DNA of 64,000 bases. It comes from Homalodisca vitripennis. Its lineage: Eukaryota; Arthropoda; Insecta; Hemiptera; Cicadellidae. The notes beneath the pieces were generated by a model. That model searched no databases. It saw nothing but the letters and a program-made list of their open reading frames with translations, and was not told where the DNA came from. The stretch spans positions 62,001 through 126,000 of the forward strand of contig NW_025776220.1 in NCBI RefSeq assembly GCF_021130785.1. The letters run 5' to 3'. The translations under genes were made by a program, and so were the position numbers. The number at the start of each line of letters is the position of its first letter. Position 1 is the stretch's first letter. This document shows, one piece after another, positions 32,746 through 43,104 of this stretch.

Positions 32746-32767
32746 TCCAAGTCCAAGTCGCTATGAC

Positions 32768-32790
32768 TGTGGGGGGGTGGATCCCCCACA
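32768..32790 (-). promoter_or_regulatory. 3'-UTR hairpin of the LINE
   Basis: TGTGGGGG (32768-32775) pairs with CCCCCACA (32783-32790) around 7 bases, about 22 bp from the element's 3' end. The related LINE at 45.7 kb has an AGCCCC/GGGGCT hairpin in its 3' UTR at 46638-46653. Confidence 0.5.
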
Positions 32791-32929
32791 TCTTTCAAGG
32801 CCTCTGCCGGTTAGGCTTTTGCCTTGTGTCTCGAGGATCAAAGCCCTAGTAGCTTTCGCTACCTGTCAGTGGGGTGAAGTGTCGTGGTGCAGTCGAAGTT
32901 GTAGTCGATGTCATCAGTCATCCATGGGA

Positions 32930-35332
32930 AGACGCAGTTGGGGGACCTCCTGGGCGCGAAGCTCACGGATGTGATCCCACGGTGAGGACTCTGCAGCTTC
33001 CTCAAGGCTCGATGTCAGGCCTTCTACGAAGCTCCTGATGGTAGGGACGCTGGACGAAGCCCTGATTACGGTGTTCCTCACGAACCAGTGAAGGTCAGCT
33101 TGGAGTCACGGAATACCCCTAGGTACTTGACTGAAGTCTTCCACGGTATGTCGTCGCCGTTGAGTGACAGGTGACGGCCGTTCGCTTGTCTACTTGTCCT
33201 TGTGAAGTTTATGGCTTCACATTTGTTAACGTTGACCTTGATCCTCCACTTGGTCAACCAGGGCTCCAGTAGGTGCAGCTGCCGCTGGATGTAGAACCCA
33301 GCCATCCTCAGGTTGGCAGAAGTGGCTGTGAGGAGCGCATCGTCCGCGTACAGGGAGAGCTGCACTCTCGGAGCAACCGGAAAGTCGTTTGTGTACCACA
33401 GGTACAGGATCGGGCCGAGGACTGATCCCTGTGGCACATCAGATGTCACTGGGCGGGTCGTGTAGGTGGATCGGGCAAGAAGGTCCGGAGGTGGGGATAG
33501 CTGTGGAGCAGCCGGAAAATCCTGCCAGGCAATGGAGACGATGACAGCTTGAAGAGCAGTCCCTCGTGCCACACCTTGTCGAAGGTTTTGCTCACGTCTA
33601 TCAGGACCGAAGTGGAGTGGTGCTTCCTTCCTACAGCTCCGGTGATGTTGTTCAGGACTCTGCGAAGCTGAAGGGTGGTGGAGTGGCCGGTGCGGAAGCC
33701 GAATTGTTCTGTCCTGATAAACGTGAAGAACTCCTCGGGGAATCTCGCCAAGACGATCTTCACCAGAATCTTGGAGAGCACAGGCAGGAGGGAGATCGGC
33801 CTGTGGTTCTCCGGGAAAAGAGGGTCCTTGCCGGGCTTGGGTATCATGATCACCTTGGCATCCTTCCAGGTGGTCGGGAAGTGAGCCAGGCGTAGGCATG
33901 AGTTGAAGATGCAGGTGATCGTGACGATCACCAAAGCCGGCAGGTTCTTCAATGCTGGAGTTCCTAAGGAGTCCGGGCCAGGGGCCTTCTTTGGGCGAAG
34001 GCGGCGAATGTGGTCTTGCACTACAAGTGTAGTCACAGTGGGCAGTAGGTCGTCTTCGTCAGGTTGGTATTCCTCGCACGTGTCCTCGTCGTAGACATCC
34101 GCGTGTGGGGAGAATTGGTCTTCCATGGTGTCGGCGAAGGCCTCTGCTCGATCTCCAGGGGAGTAGACAATACCACGCTGTCCATGAAGTGATCGGTTGG
34201 TCTTCTTCTCCCCTCGAAGTGCCCTGGAGATTTTCCAGATGCCGCCGACACCACCGTCAGCTTGATGTTCCACAAAGTCATCCCACGCAGCCGCTCTGTG
34301 TTCAGCACGCAGCCGCTCTGTGTTCAGCCAGGAGACGAGAGCACTTTCTGGCCTGGCGGTTGAAGGTCTGCTTGGCGTGGGGACATCGGGACTGCTGATA
34401 CTCCCTTCGTAGTCTGCGACGAAGGCGAATCTCCTATCTGAACTCCTCGGGTAGAGGTGGAGTGATGTCAGTCCGGGAGAGAGATGACGAGGCCGTCATA
34501 GCTTTTTGGAGGATGGAAGTCAAGTCGTGTACTTGTCGGTCTAACTGGTCCGGTGACTCGGCAGGAGTTGGTGGTGGCCGATGTTTGTCAGCGAGGTGGT
34601 TTGCAAAGTGGTGCCAGTTGATCTTGGTGGGACGAGTAGGAGGATATGATGGCGCTCCGTCGTCCGAGAGGTTGAAGACAACTGGCACATGGTCTGACGA
34701 GAGATCAGATACTGCAAACACCTCGATGTGTCCGTCCAGCGAGCCAGTTAGACCGATGTCCAGTATGTCCGGGAGGTGCCGTCCATTGTGATTGTAGTGC
34801 GTGGGCTGACATCCTCAGATGTCAGTAGTTGGATGTGGAGTCGGTTGTCCAGGAGACGGTGGAGACTTCTGCCGTTGGAGTTGGTGTTCCGGCATCCCCA
34901 GTCCAGATGCTTTGCATTGAGGTCCCCAGCAACAAGTGCAGGGGAACCAGGACGCAGCAGGGCATCAAGGCAGCGAGTTTGCAGAGTGTTTCTAGGTGGA
35001 TTGTAGGCGGAGGCAATCTCCAGTTCGGCTCCGCTGTAGTGGATGGCAATCCGGGTGATCTCAGCTCCTGGGGCAGGGACTGCTGCCAGGAAACGATGGG
35101 TCACTCGCCGATGCACCATGATCGCCGAGCCTTCGCCGGGTCGGTTGTTCTGCAGCTGCCTATCGGTGTGGTATATCTGTAAATTGGGGATATTGAAGCG
35201 ATCTGTCGCCCTGAAGTGAGTCTCCTGTAGAAGAGCGACGTCCACATCCATTTCAGTTAGTAGCTGACCGAGTTCCAGCCGCTTGTTTGCTAGCCCGTCG
35301 GCGTTCCATTTGACAACTCTCAGCTTACCCAT
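32930..35332 (-). pseudogene. LINE ORF2: endonuclease and reverse transcriptase, broken
   Basis: The ATG at 35332 overlaps the ORF1 stop by 8 bases. The endonuclease shows VVKWNADGLANKRLEL, LLQETHF, VAGDLNAKHLDWG and, after a frameshift near 34750, LSSDHVPVVFNLSDD. The reverse transcriptase shows KKAPGPDSL, HRPISLLPVLSK, TEQFGFRTGHS and LIDVSKTFDKVW. After a frameshift near 33450 come SDVPQGSVLGPILYLWYTND and LYADDALLTA. After LTFTGS a stop occurs, and the sequence jumps to the protein's very end (SPWDHIRELRAQEVPQLRL, ~32930), so about 100 residues are missing. It would nick DNA and reverse-transcribe the LINE RNA when intact. Confidence 0.87.
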
Positions 35333-38030
35333 GGACGGTGGCGGACAACATGTCCATGAGGCGTGACATCAACGCCACTATGTTGGTCAGCTGAGAAAGA
35401 ATCTGATTTAGTCTTACCTTGAGATCCTGAGGCAGGAGGGAAGCTGGGTGAGAAGTCGGCGTGATGTTTTGTGTGGGCGGCTGGGCTTGTAGTTCAGGGC
35501 TGGAAGCAGGCTTAGGTGGCTCAGCACGAGATCTCGGTGTGGGCCTGGGTAGTGCTGGTCTGGCAGGGGCAGGAGTGTCCTCGATTGTTGGGTTCTCTAG
35601 TTGATGAGAGAGAGGGGGTTGACGTGTCTCGGAGGTTGAGGTCTTTGGAGTTGAACGAGAACGAGCCCCCCGATTTTCCGGCTTCCGAGCTGGGCGATGA
35701 CGGCGACGCCTTGCCATCTCGAAGTCGTCTTCCTCCCGGTTTTCAGTGGAGGGCTCCGCGGTGTCATCTACGGTGGCAGGAGGGGCAGGAGCAAGAGCTT
35801 CTCGAGGCTTACGAGGCTCAATCCAGGAAGGTGCAGGCCTCTGAACCCTCCTGGCAACGGCAGCATACGAGAGATGCTTCTCGTTTTTGAAGGTGACACA
35901 CCCACGGTAGTTGGCAGAGTGGGCCTCTCCACAATTGCAATATCTGGCCGGGGTTGAAGGTTACTTCGGGCAGAGGCTGGACGGATGATTATCACCGCAT
36001 CGTACGCAGCGGAGCTCACAGTGGCAGTGGCTGGAGCCATGCCCAAACCCCTGACATTGGTGGCACTGGACTGGTCCACTAGGCCTGGTGTACTTCCTGA
36101 CCTCCAGCCTGCAGATGAACAGAGTCCGGGCGGTATAGACATCAGTAGGAGGCCGGAGCCCATCGCCTCCAGGGTGATGAGCCACAGGCTGGTTGGTTGT
36201 CCACGTCTTGTCTTCAGGAGCTTGGCCTCCACGATGCCATAGCCATCTCCTTGGACGACCTCTTCCGGCGATAGGGTGGCTGGGAGACCTTTGATCAACA
36301 CCTTGAGGAGGCGCTCAGTGGTCATGGCGAAAGTGTGGAACTTCAACCCCTGTTCCTGTAAGTATCTTTGTAGTTACCGAAAGTGGGCCACGGTGCTCGT
36401 CTTCAGCCGTAGCGTCCGAGCGGTGCAGATTGCCTCCACGTCGCCCCCAACCAGCTGTTTGATGGTAACAGCATGGCTGGCCCATCATTTGGGGACGTCC
36501 AGGATGATGGGAGGAATGCGTGGCCCTCGCTCGACGTCCATGTCTTCGCCTGCGTTGGTGTCCGTCCGTCGGCTTTTCAGCGGAAGAGTCAGAGCTGGAG
36601 CCGCTTGTCGTTTCCGCAGACCCGCGGCGGGACGGCCTGAAGTTCCAGAGTTGGCCTCAGAAGTAGCTGGATCCATCAGCTGGGCAACTGGATCAGAAGT
36701 CCCCGGTGGTGTCAGGTGGCCTTTGGAAAGGCATTTTTGGGAGTCCGACCGGCGTGGGTTCCCCTGGCACTTGGTCGCCGCACCCTGGCAGCTCTCGGGG
36801 GTAATCCCGACTTCACCCGGGCCCTGTTCTCCTGTCCCGGCGTTGCTGGGTCGAGATGTAGTCGGCAGATCGTGGATGGTCTCCAATGGCCCATCGGAGG
36901 TCTCCATCAGGCCGTGGGAGGTCGCTGGGGCAGCAGGAGCCGCAATCCGGGCCAGAAGAATCAACCCTAAAAGTCGAGGTGGATGCTTGACCAGTCAGTA
37001 GTCCTTTATTCATGTAAACTTTATGTGGGCTCTTGTTTTTCTTGGTTTTTAATCTTCTTTGATCTTCTGAGTCTGAACTCTCTGAACATTCTGAGGGTGA
37101 ATAGAATAGAATAGAATTTATTTTTGAAAATATTACAATAACACATTATATGCATTGGTATACACAATGTAATACATCAATAAAGTAACCTAAACAACCA
37201 AATGTATACACAATGTACAAACCTAATGAGCAAACTTAAATAAAAATGTAACATTCTTGTAAATAAAATTAAAACAAAAACACTCGTAAATTAAAAGAAA
37301 TATTTTCAAAAATAACTAGGGCCTCTAGAGGCAAGTGCCTGTGGAGAGGTTCCTTTTATTACAAAAATATTTTTTAGCTCAAAGAAAATTTCAATAAAAC
37401 TTTGATTTTTTTATAAGCTCCTAAAAAAATTGATTAAAAGTGTGCTGTTGCAGTTACAAAGCAAATGAAAATTCACTTAAATAAATTCAAACTAAAATTT
37501 ACTGTTACTTACCTTTAATGAACTAGGAATCTATGCAGAGAAGAAAATCTAATTTATCAAAACCCAATAACCACTTCTTTAATGTTTTTGAAAATAAATT
37601 TATATTCTCACAACTAATAATTGAAGAAATTATACTAAACATTTTAGGTCCCAAAAAACAATAACTATTTGAAAAAAATGCTAAGTTAGGCTTTGGAACT
37701 GGTATTGGTTCTTGCTTTCTTAATTTGTTTTTGTAACTATTTTTTAATTCTGGTAAATTGCCACTTATGACATAAAATATTTTTAAAACTTTATAAACAA
37801 ACATATATTTAAGGGGAAGAATATTTAAATCAACAAAAAGAGGAAACGATTTCTCCATTCTTCGTTTTCGTTTAATCAACCTTATGAATTTCTTCTGTTG
37901 AGTTAGAAGTGGCTTTAGATTTGTTTTTTTTTTTTTTTATTTAAATAGTTCTTCTCTTCATCTATGTCATCACTATTATCAATCAAATCTTTGAAAATAT
38001 TAAATCTATTACTATTTTGCTGATCCATTG
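35325..38030 (-). pseudogene. LINE ORF1 (gag-like), broken and interrupted
   Basis: Near 38025 the minus strand begins MDQQNSNRFNIFKDLIDNSD, an acidic N-terminus that runs to about 37880. A CR1-like fragment then intervenes. Coding resumes at about 37085 (SECSESSDSEDQRRLKTKKN) and continues through several frames to 35325. A zinc-knuckle pair lies near 36080-35970 (CHQCQGFGHGSSHC, CVRCGDNHPSSLC). The last 130 residues are basic, Pro-rich and end in a Leu-heptad stretch (LNQILSQLTNIVALMSRLM) that may be a coiled coil. That the first and last parts are one protein is inferred from the shared 14 bp duplication and the order. Confidence 0.65.
37091..37880 (-). mobile_element. CR1-like LINE 3' fragment nested in the LINE ORF1
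   Basis: The minus-strand frame 37879-37523 encodes a reverse transcriptase C-terminal region ending FLGPKMFSIISSII, then LFSKTLKKWLL. That pattern (F-GPK, lp, FKK-LK-WLL) closes CR1-like ORF2 proteins. A 3' UTR of about 430 bp ends in an ATTCT repeat at 37098-37115 (GAATA on this strand), the CR1-type terminus. It is strongly 5' truncated, as is usual for LINE insertions. Confidence 0.7.
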
Positions 38031-38098
38031 CTTTATATGTAAACAGATTTTCCACTACACAGTAACGGTTAAGTCAGCTGAAGTAACAATCGTTAAAG

Positions 38099-38112
38099 GA
38101 CGTATTGAGGAG
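38099..38112. repeat. 14 bp target-site duplication, right
   Basis: Exact second copy of 32732-32745. Confidence 0.9.
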
Positions 38113-38289
38113 TAGCACAATCGGCATGTCAACACCATCTAGTGGCAAAACGGTAGACTACGAGTATTAGTTCGCGGTTACTATGCTGTTGGTTGCATTA
38201 CTCGACAAAGAACGTAATAAAACTGGACAGAGTAGCGCAACGAAATATTGCGTCAGCGGCCCTTTTTCAGCACAAAGTAGCTGTCGAAT

Positions 38290-38640
38290 TATTTCGTCAA
38301 AAGCCTTTAAAGGGTTAAGGATTTCGTTAACAATTTTAGCAGTAAATAAATTATCAAATTTGTCTGTAGCTCTAGCCTCATTTCCCATGGCTCTAACATT
38401 ACCCTTCGTATAAGGAAGTCTGATAATATTATGAGCATTCGACCTACATCGTCTGGTTGGTTCCTTGCGCTCCATTTCACCGTTATTTTGTTTTATCCCG
38501 CGGTTTTTCCGTAGTAGCATACGGCAGGCTCTTCGTCTTGACTTTTATTCTCTTCTGGGTTGTCTTCTGAACTATTTTCAGATGCCAGTTCGGTCTCTTG
38601 TTGCTGTAAAACATTTGAAGGTTCCAGGGGAAAAATGATC
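38290..38640 (-). pseudogene. piggyBac-like N-terminal fragment (-)
   Basis: The minus strand shows an acidic stretch (QQETELASENSSEDNPEENK) and, in another frame, NIIRLPYTKGNVRAMGNEA and DKFDNLFTAKIVNEIL. The latter resembles the start of the piggyBac DDE region, where IRLP-x-GxAR, then LF-x-EIV is common. The rest of the transposase is absent. Assignment is by motif only. Confidence 0.5.
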
Positions 38641-39060
38641 ATAGTCACAGAAAGTAGTTTTTGAGAAATAAGAGTTTAAAATTTTGCATTTGTTTGAATC
38701 GTACTTTAGTGGTAAAATTTGTATGATAAAATTTGTAATTATATATACATATCTTTTTATTACAAAAAAAAGGTAATACGTTTTTGGATAAACCACTTTA
38801 AGAGCCGAATGAAACAGCATTTTCTTCTCAAACTGCAATTTAGACCGGCAAAAAACGATCATAGTCTATCGTATTCTTTATTAAATTGGTTAATAGGTTA
38901 GGGTAATTCAATAACATACATACAATAACATAGGGTTGTATTGAAAAATTCAGTCTGTATGATAACATTAGAGAAAGAATAATATTGTCATATAGTGTAA
39001 AAATCAAGTCAAAGACTATCAAATGTTCAGTGAAATAAACACATAGACAAAACCTCTTTT
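38641..39060. other. AT-rich non-coding stretch
   Basis: Nothing recognisable. Short open frames on both strands look like chance frames in AT-rich DNA. Confidence 0.5.
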
Positions 39061-39061
39061 A

Positions 39062-39240
39062 GTTGTCTTCGTCATCCACTTCGGATTTACTCTCAACTTG
39101 AATAGCGGGGGTAAGATTTTCCAAAAACTTTTTTCCCACTGGATTGCAGAAGCGTCCTGAAACAGCCTGGCTTACCAGTAACGGGCCAGCATACATAGGT
39201 TTCAAGAGATCTGTGTTGTATGGTGTTGGCTCAACCTAAG
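39062..39240 (-). other. Unrecognised protein C-terminal fragment (-)
   Basis: A minus-strand frame of about 58 residues without an ATG reads LLKPMYAGPLLVSQAVSGRF, then NPVGKKFLENLTP, and ends with an acidic ESKSEVDDEDN tail and a stop. Composition and an acidic terminus look protein-like. I do not recognise the family. It could be the last exon of a host gene or part of an element. Confidence 0.35.
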
Positions 39241-39299
39241 GGTTAGAAGACGTTTTTTACGTGTTTAGATCTTCTCACGGGTTTTTTTTTAGCACTCTA

Positions 39300-39530
39300 C
39301 TTGCAGTAAAGGATCCTGAAAATGCGTCTGTGCAAAAAATGTCCAACGTCTTCTTTGGTTTGACGATAAAACTACCAGATCTGCAAAAGAAGTAAATGCT
39401 CCTGCTGCAGCGGTCTCAAAACTGTTCAATGAGTTGGTAGACAACTTCCAAAAGAGCTTTTCTTTGGGATGTTACACTTGTGTTGATGAAATTGCTCGCC
39501 AAGTTCAGGGGTAAATGTAAGTTGAACTCC
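39300..39530 (+). pseudogene. piggyBac-like core fragment (+)
   Basis: Plus-strand translation gives LWFDDKTTRSAKE, a variable stretch, then FNELVDNFQKSF, CYTCVDEIARQV. This matches the piggyBac region FDDxxTR to the first catalytic block (x-DE-L-x-F-R-G). It ends just before the TTAA at 39531, where another piggyBac end begins. Confidence 0.6.
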
Positions 39531-40910
39531 TTAACCGCCACGACCGAGATATCTCGTGCAGTACGCGTGTTGTGAGCAACCGCCATGCCCGAGTTATCTC
39601 GTTTTGCCGTAATCAGCTGTTTTGTTTACTCGTTATCAGCCGTATCCGAGTTGTTTATGCTATATTTGACTGCACTGGTGTCTTGGAATACTGTCGCTCA
39701 GTTAGTGCTGTATTCTGGTGGATATTTCCGAAACTACTTGCACTGCACGTGCTCAGCTTTACTAAAAGTGTCAGTAGTTCGACTGTGTCCGGGTAGTGTT
39801 ATTTGTTCGTGTTTGTAATACGAGTCCGTAGTTTTACATTGTGCTTATGTTATATTATTTGTTTTATGTATATTATGCACTGTTGCCTCTTTACCTTGAT
39901 AGTAGTGTGTTGTGACTATATTATATAAAGGCTGACGATGAGTTGTTACACTTACTGGAATTGCCAAGTTCAGAGTTTGGTCCTATGAACGACAATTTAT
40001 CCGATGAGTGCTGATTTGGATACATTCACAGAGCTAAGTAACGTTGTTTATTCAGATAATGACAATGAGAGTCGGGGGTCGGACATAGATGGTCCTATGG
40101 TCCCTGAAGTTCCTGAGGTCCCTGCGACTGGTACCAATATATCTAAACGAGCTAGAAAAACGAAAGAACCTAAACCGAAAATCTTCAAACCAAAGAAGAA
40201 AAGAAAACTAAAACAAAATCAAAAAAATCTAAGAAACCAAAATATCCTCATGTATGGAATGTCAAATTTTGTTCCAGTAAATCATCCCTATAACGAAACA
40301 AATAGTGGAGTAGTTGGTAGAGACTTGTATCCTGATCCTTGTCGTGAGATAGATTGTTTTGATAAAATGTTCCCTACTGAGACCTTAGAATTTATTGTTG
40401 CACAAATGAATAGGCATTACGAATTTGTTGTTGCATTCCAGACCCTAACACCTAAATCAAGGTTTCAACAATGGCAACCTTTGACTGTAAGGGAGTTGAT
40501 TTTTTTTTTGTATCGTTGCTAATGGTACACAATAAAAAAAATGGTATTGTAAAGTTATTGGTATACCAATAAACTGCATCAAAATTACATCCCAAACATC
40601 ATGTCAAGAAACAAATATTACACAATATTGCGACTATTACACTTTAGTGACAACTCTCAGCTAAATCTTTAAGGTAAATTCACCAAGGTAAAGGAACTAG
40701 TTGACATGTTTAGAAAAACGTATTCACAGAACTTCATCCCTTTTCGCAATCTATGTATAGACGAGAGTCTGCTATTGTTCAAGGGTAGATTAGCCTTCAA
40801 AACAGTTTATTCCATCTAAAAGAAGTAGGTTCGGGATAAAGACATATGTTTTATGTGATTGTGAGACAGGGTATATGCTTGATCTGATTGTAAGAACCTA
40901 TTAAACATTT
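39531..40910 (+). pseudogene. Left end and N-terminal part of another piggyBac element (+)
   Basis: TTAA at 39531 is followed by CCGCCACGACCGAGATATCTCG, whose last part is an inverted CGAGATATCTCG. A second CCGAGTTATCTCG follows at 39590. After a leader, the frame at 39960-40522 encodes an acidic N-terminus (LLELPSSEFGP, SDNDNESRGSD), a Lys-rich stretch, then FDKMFPTETLEFIVAQMNRH and WQPLTVRELIFFLY, the usual start of the piggyBac transposase domain. The sequence then decays with stops, although a catalytic-type CIDESLLLFKG block can be traced near 40750. The right end is missing, replaced by a MULE fragment near 40910. Confidence 0.7.
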
Positions 40911-41538
40911 GTTAAAGGAATGCACAGAATTTGATTTGGATGGAACGTTTAAAGTCGTTACAAGAACTCCCGACAGTCGTCAGCTGTTTTTTCAATTCTG
41001 GTTATGAAAAACGATCTCGTAAGTAAAATTTTTAAGGTCGATATCATTAATGTTTCTAATAAAGAACCAAGACTACTTAATTTTTGTGGTGTAAGATAAA
41101 ATGATCTAAGTTGAAGTGCATTTATTAAAAAAAATAATATTTACTTTTAACGTATAAGGTAAGTATAGATACCAAGAGGATGCCCTAACTAAAAATATAA
41201 AGTTATAGATCATAATTATTATCAGACTGATAATTCTGCTCTTCACTTGTATGTTAGACATTCTAGATAATTAGTATATTATCGATGTGTACGTTGTTTT
41301 AACTAAATTATATATATTGAAAACATTATTATTGTTTAAGACATTTCCTGCTATTATGGCTTTGATGAAAAGTAAAATATCTCATGCATATACAACAATT
41401 TTTGAGTTTTTTAAGAGCAAATATCAAGATTCGTCCCCACATTTGATAATATCTGACTTTCAAAAAGCCATCAATGAGGCAGTGAAACGAGTGTTTCCCA
41501 TATCTACACATGAAGGATGTTGCTTTCATCATACACAA
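40911..41538 (+). pseudogene. MULE transposase-domain fragment, two exons
   Basis: Exon 1 (about 40911-41018) encodes LLKECTEFDLDGTFKVVTRT and ends with a GTAAGT donor at 41019. After an AT-rich intron, an AG acceptor at 41339-41340 leads to FPAIMALMKSKISHAYTTIF, then LIISDFQKAINEAVKRVFP and GCCFHHTQ, followed by a second GTAAGT donor at 41539. These are the MULE-domain motifs: DGTF, the FP-x-ALM-x-K-x-Y region, SDFEKA-like and G-C-x-FH-xQ. In MULE-type transposases the aspartates in DGTF and SDF belong to the active site. Splice sites at both edges suggest a domesticated or intron-containing gene; it is only partly present. Confidence 0.65.
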
Positions 41539-41878
41539 GTAAGTTTAAGTATTACTGCTTGAAAAACGAATTATATTTATTGTGTGTGCGTTGTTTTTGT
41601 TTTTTGTACGTATAATAAAAATATGACGAAATCTGTAAAATGATTAAAAATCTTTGACGGTACTTCGTTACAAATAACTAATAAATACGGGGTGGCGCAT
41701 AGGCGATGACAGTTTCTCCGAAAGAAAAATTTAAAGGCAATATTGCTTATTTGTAAACATTCGATTTTATGACGATACAATAGCAGTTCTCTACGAATAT
41801 TAACATTGATTAAAACTCTTGGCTTTCTAAATCTAATTGCTTTAGTTTTTTCCATTAATTTGTATACCATTATTAACA
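41539..41878. other. AT-rich non-coding stretch
   Basis: Probably intron sequence following the second MULE donor. No coding region is supported. Confidence 0.45.
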
Positions 41879-41899
41879 CCCCCCCCCCCCCCCACCCCC
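41879..41899. repeat. Poly-C tract
   Basis: Fifteen C followed by A and CCCCC. It lies exactly where the minus-strand LINE ORF1 ends, so it may mark a rearrangement or assembly joint. Confidence 0.9.
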
Positions 41900-41919
41900 A
41901 CGAGAGAATCCTTTAACTC

Positions 41920-42407
41920 TTCCTTCAGTTCCGCTTCTCAGCAACACAGCATCTCGCGACTGAAAACTATTCCTTTACTGCAATTTAGGGATTCATGAGG
42001 CTGTACAGAGATTTCTACCTGATCAAATAAAAAGTCTTCATGGAGAGGAACTTCTGAGCTTGTAGAGCGTTCACCGCCTCGACCAGGATAGTTCCGTTAC
42101 GAAAGTTTCCTGACCGATGACGGCGAACCGCCTGCTGCTCCGACTAATGGCCTTGTTGATCACAAAAAGGACTTACTTTGGACAGATTTTCGCTCTCGTT
42201 TTTGTGTTTTAAAACACAAGGAAACAGTGGCGTAGGAAGATACTGTTTGTTTGTGTTACTTAGTTTTATCTGCTTACTTATTTTTTCTTCCCCATCTTCG
42301 GATTCTGAAGAGTGGGGACGTTTTTTGTCTAAATCATTAATTGATTCTCTTACTACTACTCGGTGTGTGTTTTGCCCATAGGGTTGAGGTTCATTGCCCA
42401 CATCCAT
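41920..42407 (-). pseudogene. I-like LINE ORF1, N-terminal part
   Basis: Starts MDVGNEPQPYGQ at 42407 and aligns with the ORF1 at 25020: DKKRPHSS versus EKKRQLSD, then PTPLF and LSKVSPF. After frameshifts, RNGTILVEAVNALQAQKFL and a CSKGIVF block follow, then homology ends near the poly-C tract. The zinc knuckles are lost. Confidence 0.8.
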
Positions 42408-42548
42408 AATTAGTAGTATATCAGCGCCATCGTGAGTAAAGGTGCAGGCCGAGACACCGGGAACGGGTATATCCTAAGGTACCTGTCAACCGTAGCTTGG
42501 CAGGCAGCCCTACCCCAATTCCCCGGGGCCCGGTGTTATCTCGTTTAA

Positions 42549-42576
42549 CCGAGCCGGGAATTCACGCACGGCTCGG
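42549..42576 (-). ncRNA. Covarying hairpin 1, second LINE
   Basis: CCGAGC (42549-42554) pairs with GCTCGG (42571-42576), with a 16-base loop that starts CGGGAAT as in the hairpin at 25128. Two base pairs are changed on both strands relative to that copy. Confidence 0.6.
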
Positions 42577-42591
42577 GCTCGCACGTGGCAA

Positions 42592-42612
42592 CAGAAATCT
42601 CCGACATATCTG
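42592..42612 (-). ncRNA. Covarying hairpin 2, second LINE
   Basis: CAGAAA (42592-42597) and TATCTG (42607-42612) form five of six pairs around a loop containing CTCCGACA. The counterpart is at 25171-25190. Confidence 0.45.
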
Positions 42613-43104
42613 GTCCATTACTCACTTCCTGACCAGGGACCGAAGTGGCTGGCACCAGGGTTCATGTATATTGTTATGCCTCGGCATAGCTAGCTCACAT
42701 CAGCCTTCTGCTACCACACAGCCCCGAACACGGGCATGCTCTAGGATCCGTGTAGCAGTTCTGGCACTCCAGCAAACAACAAACACGACCCAGTCGGGGC
42801 AGGATTAGGAATTTTCGGTTAGATAGGGTGAGGTGCCAGGTTCAGACAATAGTCTGGCACCAGCTCAGGGGTACGAAAGGTCGCCAACCTTAAAGCGTCC
42901 GGGCAGGGCCGCTCCCCTACGGAGAAAAATGGAAAAAGAAGATAGAACGTGGATAGGAAAGAAGTAAGAAAAAATTAGGGCTGCACAAAGAAAGAAAAAA
43001 TGCAGACCATAGAATAGACCCTGGTGCGAAGAGAAGGGACACAGGGTAGGCAGTTTAAGGGATTGGGTAGGAATTAGGGAAATGGTTTGGTGGGGGTGGG
43101 CAGT

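Larger units (their letters stand above)
32746..38098 (-). mobile_element. Jockey/R1-type LINE (-) with a nested CR1-like fragment
   Basis: The interval between the 14 bp duplications reads on the minus strand as a short leader, an interrupted ORF1, ORF2 and a 3' UTR ending in a short CCAAGT-type repeat at 32746-32758 rather than poly(A). The GC content is clearly higher than in neighbouring elements. The reverse transcriptase resembles the fragment at 45698-46504 (LYLWYTND, SLYADDAL, a WDH-RE ending), so the two belong to one family. No RNase H is seen. Confidence 0.85.
42408..43104 (-). promoter_or_regulatory. 5' leader of the second I-like LINE
   Basis: This 0.7 kb leader shares its ORF1-proximal blocks with 25021-25427 (GCACGTGGCAACAG, GGACCGAAGTGGCTGGC, GCCTCGGCA, AGCTCACATCAGC) and its distal part (TAGGAATTAGGGAAATGG). 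The middle 300 bp are not shared. GGCAGTTTAAGGG occurs twice, at 43040 and at the Kolobok junction. No protein is supported. Confidence 0.6.

Noticed and set aside
32704..38160. Similar CATCTAG-GG-AAA stretches on both sides of the inserted LINE as an extra target duplication
   Set aside because: They lie outside the exact 14 bp duplication and are imperfect, so they predate the LINE insertion.
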